Shown here: in pieces, positions 6,987 through 14,019 of the stretch | Layout: each line of letters begins with the position of its first letter | Numbering within the stretch: position 1 is the stretch's first letter | NCBI GenBank assembly: GCA_036005845.1 | Contig: DASYQD010000182.1 | Coordinates: 1-14,019, forward strand | Length of the DNA stretch: 14,019 bases | Origin: DASYQD01 sp036005845 | GTDB lineage: Bacteria; Acidobacteriota; Thermoanaerobaculia; Multivoradales; JAIOJS01 | Direction: 5' to 3' | Program-made: the position numbers and the translations under genes | The notes under the pieces: model-generated | Database searches by the model: none | Seen by the model: the letters and a program-made list of their open reading frames with translations, nothing else | Told to the model about the DNA's origin: nothing

Positions 6987-7017
6987 GTCATCGCGAGCGC
7001 AGCGAAGCGATCTCGAT
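6987..7017 (+). repeat. Right arm of intergenic palindromic element
   Basis: This 31-nt arm is inverted relative to 6902-6938. Two perfect stems could form, 14 bp (6902-6915 with 7004-7017) and 11 bp (6928-6938 with 6987-6997), with an asymmetric internal loop and a 48-nt apical loop. It lies between two convergent genes, 12 nt from the permease stop, and may act as a two-way transcript end. A mobile REP-like origin is the alternative or complementary view. Confidence 0.75.
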
Positions 7018-7029
7018 GCCGAAATGCGC

Positions 7030-10000
7030 CTACGCTGCTTCTTTGGGCGCCCGCGTCTCTTCTTCTTCGTCCTCGTCGCGACGGCGGCGCAGCCGCGCGG
7101 CGAGGGCGGGCAGCACGTGCCCGCGGCGCGCGCGCACCAGCTCGACGACGTCGTCGAGGTACGAGTAGGCGACGGGCGTCACCAACAGCGTCAGCAGCAG
7201 GCAGAGGCTCTGGCCGCCGATGACGACGACGGCCACCGAGCGGCGCTCCTCCGCTCCCGGGCCGCTGCCGAGCGCCAGCGGCAGCATGGCGGTGATCAGT
7301 GCCAGCGTCGTCATCAGGATCGGGCGTAGGCGGTCGCGGTTGGCCTGCAGGATGGCGCCGGTGCGGTCGAGGTGCGCCTCCGCGCGCAGCCGGTTGGTGT
7401 GGTCCACCTGCAGGATGGCGTTCTTCTTCACCACCCCGAAGAGCACCAGGATGCCGAGCGCCGAGTAGAGGTTCAGCGTGTTGCCGGTCGCCCACAGCGA
7501 GAGCAGCGCGAAGGGCACCGACAGCGGCAGCGAGAGCAGGATGGTGAGCGGATGCACGAAGCTCTCGTACTGCGAGGCGAGGATCATGTACATGAACATC
7601 ACCGACAGCGCGAAGGCCCAGAGGAACTCGCCGAAGGTGCGCTCGAGCTCGCGCGCCTTGCCCGACACCGCGGTGGTGTAGGCCGGCGGCAGGTGCAGGT
7701 CCGCCGCCGCCTTGCGCAGCACGACGAGGCGGTCGGCGAGCGCGAAGCCGGGCGCGGTGCCGGCGCGCAGGCTCACCTGGCGCTGGCGGTCGAGGCGGTC
7801 GATGCGCGAGGCGGTCTGGCCGGGCTCGAGGCTCACCAGGCTGTCGAGACGTACGAGGTTCGCGCCGCCGGCGCTCGCGCCACCACCGGACCGCGCCACG
7901 TAGAGCCGCGAGATGGTGCCGGGATCGGTGCGGTCCGCCTCGACGAGGCGCAGCGTCACGTCGTAGTCCTCGTTGACCGCCGGGTCGTGGAAGCGCGACA
8001 CCTGCTGGTCGCCGGCGACCATGAGGCGCAGCGTCTGCGCCACCTCGTCGCTGGCGACGCCCAGGTCGGCGGCGCGGGCGCGGTCGATGACCACCTTGAG
8101 CTCGGGCTTGTCGAGCTTGAGCGTGGTGTCGGCGTCGACCAGGCCCAGCTCGTCGGCGCGCTGGCGCAGGCTGTCGGCGGCCTTGAACAGCGTCAGCAGA
8201 TCGGGGCCGCGCAGCACGAAGTCGATCTCGGCGCCGCCGCCGCCGAGGTTGAACGAACGCGCGTTGCGGACGTTGGTGCGCAGGTCGGGGAACTTCTTCA
8301 GGCGCCGCCGGATCTCCTGCATCACCTCGCGCTGCGCGTAGTTGCCGGTGAAGGCGCGCCACGGCCGCCCGTGCAGCGTCTCGCGCAGCAGCCGTCCGGG
8401 CGAGAAGGTGCGCTCCTCGTGCGGCGCGATGCGCACGTAGATGCTGCCCTGGTTGACGCCGCCGAGGAAGCCGCCGCCGGCGGTGGTGAGCGCCAGCCGC
8501 ACGCCGCGGCTTTCCCGCACCTCCCTCTCGACGGCGCGCATCGCCTCGTCCATGGCGGCGAGGCTGGTGCCCTCCGGCGCCACGACGCCGACGTCGAACT
8601 CCGCCTCGTCGAGGTCGGTGGGCATGTACTCCTGCTTCACCAGCTTGTAGAGCGGGATCGAGGTGAGCACCACGAGGGCGGCGCCGATGGCGACGAATCG
8701 GCGATGCCCGATCGCCCAGGTCAGCATGCGCGTGTACGAAGCGTCGAGCCGCGCATAGAAGCCGCGCCGCGAGGCGGCCGCCGGCGCATCCTGAGGACCA
8801 GGGCCGGGCTCGTGCGCGTGCCCGGCCGCCGCGTCCTCGGCGCGCAGCATGCGGGCGCTCATCATCGGCGTCAGCGTGAACGACACCAGCAGCGACACCA
8901 GCACCGCCACCGCGGCGGTTATGCCGAACTGGTAGAGGAAGCGCCCCGAGATGCTCGACATGAACGACACCGGCACGAAGATCACCACCAGCGACAGCGT
9001 GGTGGCGAGCACCGCCAGGCCGATCTCCGCCGTCGCCGCGCGTGCCGCCTCGCGAGGCGCCATGCGCTTCTCCTCGACGAAGCGGAAGATGTTCTCGAGC
9101 ACGACGATGGCATCGTCGATGACGACGCCCACCATCAGCACCAGCGCCAGCATGGTGACGCTGTTGAGCGTGAAGTGGAGAGCGGCCATCATGCCGAAGG
9201 TGGAGATCACCGAGCACGGGATCGCCACCGCCGCGATCACCGTCGTGCGCCAGCTGCGCATGAAGAGGAACACCACCAGCGAGGCGAGCAGCGCGCCGAG
9301 GACGAGGTGGCTGTTGATCTCGTGCAGCGCGCCGTAGATGTAGCGCGACTGGTCGCGGATCACCTCCAGCTTGACGTCGGGCGGCAGCTGCGCGGCGACG
9401 CGGGCGAGGTTCTGCTTGACCGACTCGATCACCTCGACGGTGTTGGCGCCCGACTGGCGGCGCACCTCGACGGTCACCGTCGGCACGCCGTTCAAGCGCG
9501 CCAGCGAGCGCTGCTCCTTGGTGCCGTCCTCGGCGTGCCCGATGTCGCGCACGCGGATGGGCGAGCCGCCGACGGTGGCGATCACCAGGTCGTCGAAGCC
9601 GCGCGGGTCGGTGATGCGGCCCAGCGTCCGCAGCACCTGCTCGCGTTGCGCGCCGGTGACGTTGCCGCCCGGCGCGTCGGCGTTCTGGCTGTGGATGGCG
9701 TCGCGCACCGCGGTGATCGGCAGCTTGTAGGCGGCGAGGCGGTCGGCCTCGACCCAGACGTTGATCGACCGTTCGAGGCCGCCGACGACCTCCACCTCGC
9801 CGACGCCGGTGGAGCGCTCGAGCTGCACCTTGACCAGCTTGTCGGCGATCTCGGTGAGCTCGCGCAGCGGGCGGTCGGCGGTGACCGCTATGGTGAGCAC
9901 CGGGGCCGAGTCGTTGTCGGCCTTGGCGACCACCGGCGGCTGCACGTCGGGCGGCAGGTCGCGCACCACGCCGGCGACCCGGTCGCGCACGTCCTGCGCC

Positions 10001-10314
10001 GCCACCTCGATGTCGCGGTCGAGGTCGAAGGTGGCGATGACGAACGAGTTGCCCTGCCCGGAAACGGAGCGCAGCTCCTGCACGCCCGCGACGGTGTTGA
10101 CCGCTTCCTCGACCGGCTGCGAGAGGACGGTCTCGACCTCCTCCGGCGAGGCCCCGGGGAGCGACGTGCGCACCGTCACCGTCGGCAGGTCGATGGCCGG
10201 GAAGCGGTCGACGCCGAGCCGGAACCAGCTCGCGGCGCCGACCACCACCAGCGCCAGCACCAGCATCACCGCGAAGACGGGGCGGCGGATGCAGATCTCG
10301 GCGAGCTTCTGCAT
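7030..10314 (-). CDS. RND efflux permease, HAE1/AcrB family
   Basis: This encodes 1094 residues, the inner-membrane proton-driven pump of a tripartite efflux system. The opening RRPVFAVMLVL.....GV..FPAIDLPTVTVRTSLPGASPEEVE is typical of the family. TM1 (about 12-30), a large periplasmic porter loop, TM2-6 (about 335-490), a second periplasmic loop (about 560-890) and TM8-12 (about 895-1055) follow the usual duplicated plan. The proton relay is intact: Asp400-Asp401 in GVVIDDAIVVLEN, Lys964 in VVKKNAIL and Arg997 in RLRPILMTT. It is longer than the usual 1030-1050 residues. Extra length lies in a cytoplasmic Ala/Pro/Gly-rich linker (about 493-517), in the second porter loop (about 633-672) and in a highly charged tail (RRRRDEDEEEE). 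The ATG is 1 nt after the adaptor stop, so translation is probably coupled. Substrates cannot be inferred; drugs, solvents or lipids are typical. No outer-membrane channel gene follows. Confidence 0.95.
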   Translation of the reverse strand: MQKLAEICIRRPVFAVMLVLALVVVGAASWFRLGVDRFPAIDLPTVTVRTSLPGASPEEVETVLSQPVEEAVNTVAGVQELRSVSGQGNSFVIATFDLDRDIEVAAQDVRDRVAGVVRDLPPDVQPPVVAKADNDSAPVLTIAVTADRPLRELTEIADKLVKVQLERSTGVGEVEVVGGLERSINVWVEADRLAAYKLPITAVRDAIHSQNADAPGGNVTGAQREQVLRTLGRITDPRGFDDLVIATVGGSPIRVRDIGHAEDGTKEQRSLARLNGVPTVTVEVRRQSGANTVEVIESVKQNLARVAAQLPPDVKLEVIRDQSRYIYGALHEINSHLVLGALLASLVVFLFMRSWRTTVIAAVAIPCSVISTFGMMAALHFTLNSVTMLALVLMVGVVIDDAIVVLENIFRFVEEKRMAPREAARAATAEIGLAVLATTLSLVVIFVPVSFMSSISGRFLYQFGITAAVAVLVSLLVSFTLTPMMSARMLRAEDAAAGHAHEPGPGPQDAPAAASRRGFYARLDASYTRMLTWAIGHRRFVAIGAALVVLTSIPLYKLVKQEYMPTDLDEAEFDVGVVAPEGTSLAAMDEAMRAVEREVRESRGVRLALTTAGGGFLGGVNQGSIYVRIAPHEERTFSPGRLLRETLHGRPWRAFTGNYAQREVMQEIRRRLKKFPDLRTNVRNARSFNLGGGGAEIDFVLRGPDLLTLFKAADSLRQRADELGLVDADTTLKLDKPELKVVIDRARAADLGVASDEVAQTLRLMVAGDQQVSRFHDPAVNEDYDVTLRLVEADRTDPGTISRLYVARSGGGASAGGANLVRLDSLVSLEPGQTASRIDRLDRQRQVSLRAGTAPGFALADRLVVLRKAAADLHLPPAYTTAVSGKARELERTFGEFLWAFALSVMFMYMILASQYESFVHPLTILLSLPLSVPFALLSLWATGNTLNLYSALGILVLFGVVKKNAILQVDHTNRLRAEAHLDRTGAILQANRDRLRPILMTTLALITAMLPLALGSGPGAEERRSVAVVVIGGQSLCLLLTLLVTPVAYSYLDDVVELVRARRGHVLPALAARLRRRRDEDEEEETRAPKEAA

Positions 10315-10315
10315 G

Positions 10316-11542
10316 TCAGCCGCCCGCGCTGCGCACGCTGTTCTGTACGGTCACGGCTTGGCCGCCGGCGAGATTGCCCGGCGTCAAGACCACGAACTCG
10401 CCGCCGTTCAGCCCTTCGACGACCTCCACGCGATCGCCGGTCTTGCGGCCGCTGCGCACGCGCACCTCGGCCGTCTTGCCCGCCTCGACGGTGAGCACCT
10501 TCTCGATGCCGGCGAAGGCGACGATCGACGATGCCGGCACCAGCACCACCGGCCGGTCGGCGGCGGTGACGATCTCGGCATTGACGAAGGAGCCGGCGCG
10601 CAGGGCGCCGTCGGCGTTAGGCACGTCGGCTTCCACCTTGAGCGTGCGGTCGCTCTGGTCGATGGCGGGGCTGACGCGCGCGACGCGGCCGCCGTAGCTG
10701 CGCGGATCGCCTTCGACGATGACGCGCACCTGCTGGCCGATGCGCACGCGCCCGGCCGCGCGCTCGGGCACCGCGAGCTGCAGGCGCAGCGGGTTGGTGC
10801 GCACGAGCGTCACCACCGGCTCGCCGGCGGCGACGAACTGGCCGGCGGTGGCGTGGCGCTGCGCGACGGCGCCGGAGAACGGCGCCACGATCACCGAGTC
10901 GGCGAGCTGCTGGCGCGCCAGGTCGAGCTCCGAACGCCGCTGCGCCAGCACGCCCTGGCGGTTGAGCGCCTCGTCGCGCGCTTCCTGAAAACGTCCCTCC
11001 GCCACTTCGTACGCCGCATTGGCGGCGTCGAGGTCGGCCTTCGGCAGCAACTGCTGGTCGAACAGGGCCTGGGCGCGGGCGCGATTGGCCGTGGCCTCGG
11101 TCAACAGCGCCTTGGCCTGCTTGACGACCGCCGTCGAGTCGCGGTCGACGGCGTCGCCTTCGCCGGCGCGCAGGCCGAGCCGCGCCTTGGCCTGCTCGAG
11201 CGCCGCGTCCGCCTGCCGCACGCGCAGCTCGAAGTCGGTGGGCGCCAGGCGCGCCAGCACCTGCCCCTGGCGCACGACGCTGCCGAGATCCACCGGCAGC
11301 GCGACGAGACGGCCGGCCACCTTGGTGCCCAGCACCACCGTGTCCTGCGCGGCGAGCGTACCCGACACCGCCACCACGTCGGGCAGCGCCGAGCGCTCCG
11401 CCGGCACCACCTCGACCATGCGTGGCTGATCGCCCGCCTTGCGCTCCTGCGCGCGCGATTCGGTGTCGCTGCCGCAACCAGCGACCAGCGGTGCGAGCAC
11501 GGCGATCGAAGCGAAGAACGGCAGGCTGCGGCGCGCGAACAT
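10316..11542 (-). CDS. RND efflux periplasmic adaptor (membrane fusion protein), lipoprotein
   Basis: This encodes 408 residues when started at the ATG at 11542-11540. That start gives a clean lipoprotein signal (hydrophobic residues 7-20, lipobox LVAGC with Cys23). Longer in-frame starts at 11584 (ATG) and 11614 (GTG) would place 14-24 residues before it. None has a good ribosome binding site, so the choice rests on the signal peptide. The domain order is standard: a first lipoyl half-motif (VSGTLAAQDTVVLGTKVAGRL, about 59-79), a long coiled-coil hairpin (about 100-215, Ala/Gln/Glu/Arg-rich), a second lipoyl half (VIVAPFSGAVAQRHATAGQ), a beta-barrel (about 245-325) and a membrane-proximal domain to the end. 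The protein bridges the permease encoded 1 nt downstream and an outer-membrane TolC-like channel encoded elsewhere. The gene is first in the operon and divergent from the Asp-box protein gene. Confidence 0.93.
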   Translation of the reverse strand: MFARRSLPFFASIAVLAPLVAGCGSDTESRAQERKAGDQPRMVEVVPAERSALPDVVAVSGTLAAQDTVVLGTKVAGRLVALPVDLGSVVRQGQVLARLAPTDFELRVRQADAALEQAKARLGLRAGEGDAVDRDSTAVVKQAKALLTEATANRARAQALFDQQLLPKADLDAANAAYEVAEGRFQEARDEALNRQGVLAQRRSELDLARQQLADSVIVAPFSGAVAQRHATAGQFVAAGEPVVTLVRTNPLRLQLAVPERAAGRVRIGQQVRVIVEGDPRSYGGRVARVSPAIDQSDRTLKVEADVPNADGALRAGSFVNAEIVTAADRPVVLVPASSIVAFAGIEKVLTVEAGKTAEVRVRSGRKTGDRVEVVEGLNGGEFVVLTPGNLAGGQAVTVQNSVRSAGG

Positions 11543-11633
11543 GACGGGCAAGTCTAGCCGCGAGCACGAGAAGCGCGACGTCATCGCGGTGACAACGCGT
11601 GCGGCGCGTCTCACATTCTGGCCCGACGCGCGG

Positions 11634-11642
11634 TGCTACGAT
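11634..11642 (+). promoter_or_regulatory. Possible extended -10 element (TGCTACGAT)
   Basis: TG-n-TACGAT matches an extended -10 layout, with 47 nt between it and ATG 11690. There is no recognisable -35. It resembles the hexamer at 805-810 in sequence and distance from the start codon. Confidence 0.25.
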
Positions 11643-11676
11643 CGCCGCCCCCCAGAGTTCCGACGATCCCTGATCC

Positions 11677-11683
11677 AGGAGGG
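11677..11683 (+). promoter_or_regulatory. Ribosome binding site of the Asp-box propeller gene
   Basis: AGGAGGG lies 6 nt before ATG 11690. It decides this start over the longer in-frame opening at 11633 and puts the signal peptide at the N-terminus. Confidence 0.7.
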
Positions 11684-11689
11684 CACCGC

Positions 11690-13642
11690 ATGCGCCCGCT
11701 CGCGATTCGTTGCCTCATGCCGTTCGCCGCCGCGCTCGCCGTCGCCTCCGCCGTCCGCGCGCAGACCGCGCCTTCCTGGCGCAGCGAAGGTCCCTACCTC
11801 GCCAACGCCAGCGACGTCGCCGTCGACCCGTCGCACGCGGACACGGTCTACGTCGCCACGCACGGCGGCGGCGTCTGGCGCAGCGACGACGGCGGCTCGA
11901 CGTGGACGCTGCCCGGCGACGAGATGACGAGCCGCCAGGTCAACTGGGTCCTCGTCGATCCCGGCAAGTCGACGACGGTGTGGGCGGGCGTCGAGGACGC
12001 CGGCCTCTGGCGCTCGCTCGACAAGGGCGCGACGTGGAAGATGGTGCGCCCCAACGACGACCAAGTGACCGGCGCGCGCATCGCCTTCGCGCCGACGCAG
12101 CCCGCGAGCATCTTCGTGCCCTCAACCAACCTCCATCACAAGAGCGCCGACGGCGGCAAGACCTGGAGCGAGTTCCGCGTCGGCAACCAGGACGCCTACG
12201 CCATCGCGGTGAGCCCGAAGGACTCCAAGCTCGTCATCGCCGGCGGCCGCGGCTCCGCCCTCAACCTGTCGCGCAGCACGGACGGCGGCAAGACCTGGAA
12301 GCAGATCGGCATCGGCATCAAGAACGAGAGCGTGCGCCGCGTCCTCTTCGACCCCAGCAACCCGTCGATCGTCTACGCATACGCCGGCTTCGGCCACCTC
12401 TTCAAGAGCACCAACGGCGGCGACGAGTTCGAGGCGCTGCCGATCGAGGTCGAGGGCACCAAGGAGATCACCGACCTCGAGATCGATCCGGCGAACCCGC
12501 AGGTGTTGTGGGCGGCGACGGAAGATGGCTTGAAGACGAGCGACGACGGCGGCCGCACGTGGCGCGTGTCGGAACGCGGCACCGGCGAGTACATCGTCAC
12601 CGCCGTAACGCTCGTGCCCGGCAAGCCGGGAACGATGTTCGCTGTCACCGGCGGCGGCGCCGGCGTCTTCAAGAGCACCGACCGCGGCGAGAGTTGGTCG
12701 CCCAGCAACCAAGGCATCGGCGCCGCGTGGATCAAGAAGATCTGGCCGCCGGGCAAACAGCCCGGCACGCTCTACGTGCAGACCAACGTCGGCCTCTTCA
12801 AGCGCGAAGGCAGCGGCGGATGGAGCGAGGTGCGGCAACCGTTCGAGGAGGACAAAGAAGCCGACCTCGACGGCATGTTCAACGACCGCAGCGCGCCCGG
12901 CACCGCGTATGCGTTTGATGGCTCGAAGTACTGGAAGTCGACGGACGCCGGCAGGACGTGGAAGCAAGCCGAGCAGAAGGAGCCGGGCCTGCGCCAGATG
13001 ATGCGCGGCGACCTCTCGTCGGCCGAGTTCCACAGCATGGCGCAGGACGCGGGCGACGCGAAGACCTTCTACGCCGGCGCCTGGTCGAGCAGCGAGGCCG
13101 GGAAGAGCGTCTACCGAAGCACCGACGCCGGCAAGAACTGGAAGCCGGCGGCCAACGGGTTGCCGGAGGGCGCGGTGTCGATCCTGATGTCGCCGGCGGC
13201 GAAGACCGTCTACGCGGTGGTCGGCAAGGAAGGCGTCTGGCGCACGCGCGATGGCGGCGGCAGTTGGACCAACGCGTCGTCGGGCCTGGCCGGAGGCGAG
13301 GTGCGTCAGCTCGCGGTGAGCGCGAGCGATCCCACGGTGATGTTCGCCGCCACGGAGCACGGGCTCTTCCAGACCATCAACGGCGGCGACGCGTGGCGGC
13401 GCACCAGCACGACTTTAAAAGAGGACGACGTCGAGGCGGTGGTCGCCGCACCGAACGGCGACGTCTACGCCGGCGCCTTCGAAGGCATCTACCGCAGCAC
13501 CGACGCCGGCGCCACGTGGACGAAGATGAACGGCGCGCTCGCCAACGTCGACGTGCGCGCGCTCGCCATCGAGCCCGGCTCGCCGCCGCGCCTCTACGCG
13601 GGCTTCGGCGGTGGCAGCGTCTGGTCGACGCCGCTGCCGTAG
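11690..13642 (+). CDS. Secreted multi-blade Asp-box (BNR/sortilin-like) beta-propeller protein
   Basis: This encodes 650 residues, opening with a signal peptide (about 1-24, cleavage near AVRA-QT). The remainder is built of Asp-box repeats of the form S/T-x-D-x-G-x-x-W. I count them beginning at residues 65, 109, 152, 196, 240 (degenerate, STNGGDEF), 284, 329, 417, 477, 519, 562 and 603. A decayed copy lies near 372 (REGSGGW). The period is 41-45 residues, except for about 60 between 417 and 477. This predicts one or two beta-propellers of the Vps10/sortilin or BNR type, exported to the periplasm or outside. Such domains bind proteins or glycans or form part of glycosidases. I see no catalytic residues of sialidases or xyloglucanases, so a binding or scaffold role is more likely. 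It is divergent from the efflux operon and the stop codon is TAG. Confidence 0.88.
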   Translation: MRPLAIRCLMPFAAALAVASAVRAQTAPSWRSEGPYLANASDVAVDPSHADTVYVATHGGGVWRSDDGGSTWTLPGDEMTSRQVNWVLVDPGKSTTVWAGVEDAGLWRSLDKGATWKMVRPNDDQVTGARIAFAPTQPASIFVPSTNLHHKSADGGKTWSEFRVGNQDAYAIAVSPKDSKLVIAGGRGSALNLSRSTDGGKTWKQIGIGIKNESVRRVLFDPSNPSIVYAYAGFGHLFKSTNGGDEFEALPIEVEGTKEITDLEIDPANPQVLWAATEDGLKTSDDGGRTWRVSERGTGEYIVTAVTLVPGKPGTMFAVTGGGAGVFKSTDRGESWSPSNQGIGAAWIKKIWPPGKQPGTLYVQTNVGLFKREGSGGWSEVRQPFEEDKEADLDGMFNDRSAPGTAYAFDGSKYWKSTDAGRTWKQAEQKEPGLRQMMRGDLSSAEFHSMAQDAGDAKTFYAGAWSSSEAGKSVYRSTDAGKNWKPAANGLPEGAVSILMSPAAKTVYAVVGKEGVWRTRDGGGSWTNASSGLAGGEVRQLAVSASDPTVMFAATEHGLFQTINGGDAWRRTSTTLKEDDVEAVVAAPNGDVYAGAFEGIYRSTDAGATWTKMNGALANVDVRALAIEPGSPPRLYAGFGGGSVWSTPLP

Positions 13643-13714
13643 CGGGCTGCTGCCGCGCCCAGTCGCCAAGGGAACCCGCCATGAAGGCGTTACCATTGGC
13701 CCTACAGGCGACGC

Positions 13715-14019
13715 ATGCCGAGCCGACGTTCGGTCCCCCTGCCTACTCGCGAGCAGCTGGATCGCGTTCGCGAGAGCCTGATCCGGTCTGCCGAGCGGCA
13801 GCACCGCATCAACGACATCATGACTCAACTTGCGGGAGCAGTCGGACCTTCGATAGCTGATCTTGGTGCCCGAGGATCCAGCTATCTGGCCGGAGAGACC
13901 AGCCTTCTCAGCGGAGATTTTGGTTTCTTCGCCAGCCCGCCCATGCTGTGGTGGAAAGGCATCTTGTGGGCTCACGATCCGGCTTGGATCTACCGGCATC
14001 CCCGACAACGAATCGCGAC
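13715..14019 (+). CDS. Unrecognised protein, 3' end missing (partial)
   Basis: A frame starting at ATG 13715 stays open for 101 codons to the window edge; the preceding in-frame stop is at 13682-13684. The product begins with basic residues, then an amphipathic, helix-rich stretch (REQLDRVRESLIRSAERQHRI at about 13-33, seemingly a short coiled coil). A Gly/Ser/Phe section follows, then an aromatic patch with WWKGILWAHDPAWIY near residue 78-92. I recognise no family. Third codon positions are much less G/C-biased than in every other gene here (many CTT, GGA, GAT, GGT, TTT codons), suggesting foreign origin. The ribosome binding site is weak (AGG near 13705), and TACCAT at 13691-13696 could be a -10 giving a very short leader. 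A 59-codon frame at 13681-13860 with a better AAGGGA site overlaps it. I prefer the longer open frame. Confidence 0.55.
   Translation, partial: MPSRRSVPLPTREQLDRVRESLIRSAERQHRINDIMTQLAGAVGPSIADLGARGSSYLAGETSLLSGDFGFFASPPMLWWKGILWAHDPAWIYRHPRQRIA

Larger units (their letters stand above)
11543..11689. promoter_or_regulatory. Divergent intergenic region between efflux operon and Asp-box gene
   Basis: These 147 bp separate the adaptor start from the propeller gene start. The region should contain both promoters. I see only one -10-like hexamer on the + strand (11637-11642) and no regulator gene or clear operator for the pump. Confidence 0.35.

Noticed and set aside
6902..7017. CRISPR or tandem repeat array
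   Set aside because: Only two arms exist and they are inverted, with one asymmetric spacer. There is no regular repeat-spacer pattern.
6239..9217. A 992-codon - frame overlapping the permease in another frame and running through the palindrome and SnoaL-like gene
   Set aside because: It crosses gene boundaries and has Arg/Gly/Pro/Ala-rich content; it is a stop-poor artefact of GC richness.
7372..10494. A 1040-codon + frame opposite the RND permease
   Set aside because: The antisense product is His/Arg/Asp/Glu-rich nonsense with no domain, while the - strand gives an intact RND pump.
13642..13656. Hairpin GCGG/CCGC right after the propeller stop as a terminator
   Set aside because: The stem is only 4 bp with a 7-nt loop and no T-run, which is expected by chance in this composition.
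12958..13860. A + frame overlapping the propeller gene and ending at 13860
   Set aside because: The part inside the propeller gene is Arg-rich out-of-frame sequence. Only its last portion (from 13681) is mentioned, as a competing short frame.
13415..14008. A 197-codon - strand frame at the right end
   Set aside because: It lies antisense to both the end of the propeller gene and the edge gene. The product looks like a shadow and no ribosome binding site is evident.

Overview
The window is GC-rich throughout (by eye about 70%, with strongly G/C-biased third codon positions). It encodes exported proteins of a diderm bacterium: a tripartite-type RND pump with a lipoprotein adaptor, several signal peptides, a second lipoprotein, and a C-terminal IPTL-type sorting signal. 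The style fits an environmental Gram-negative such as a deltaproteobacterial-type lineage, Binatota-like or Acidobacteriota-like. No rRNA or marker gene is present, so the taxon is an inference only. I see no tRNA, rRNA, CRISPR array, transposase or integrase.

Layout. (1) 2-757: 3' part of an alpha/beta hydrolase (+), cut by the window edge. (2) 856-1392: small secreted protein of unknown function (+). (3) 1399-1432: strong GC hairpin between convergent genes. (4) 1481-4786 (-): 1101-residue secreted S8/S53-type serine peptidase with P domain, DUF11-like domain and IPTL-CTERM anchor. (5) Divergent from it, 4899-6326 (+): lipoprotein of glycoside hydrolase family 47 (class I alpha-mannosidase). 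After 74 nt comes 6401-6892 (+), a secreted SnoaL/DUF4440-like protein. (6) 6902-7017: a large imperfect palindrome from an intergenic repeat-like element, again between convergent genes. (7) 7030-11542 (-): two-gene RND efflux operon, adaptor then permease, with no outer-membrane channel gene. (8) Divergent from the adaptor, 11690-13642 (+): secreted Asp-box beta-propeller with about 13 blades. (9) 13715-end (+): start of an unrecognised gene with clearly lower GC3, running off the window.

Taken together this is an envelope and exported-protein neighbourhood, not one obvious pathway. Only the adaptor-permease pair is a firm operon. The GH47 lipoprotein and the SnoaL-like protein may be co-transcribed. 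The IPTL-tagged peptidase shares a divergent promoter region with the GH47 gene.

The most interesting points are: the peptidase active site, which combines a sedolisin-like Glu with subtilisin-like Asn and Ser motifs; the hydrolase with its usual catalytic Asp replaced and a Glu at the alternative acid position; the bacterial GH47 enzyme; the regular 44-residue propeller array; the palindromic element; and the compositionally different gene at the right edge.
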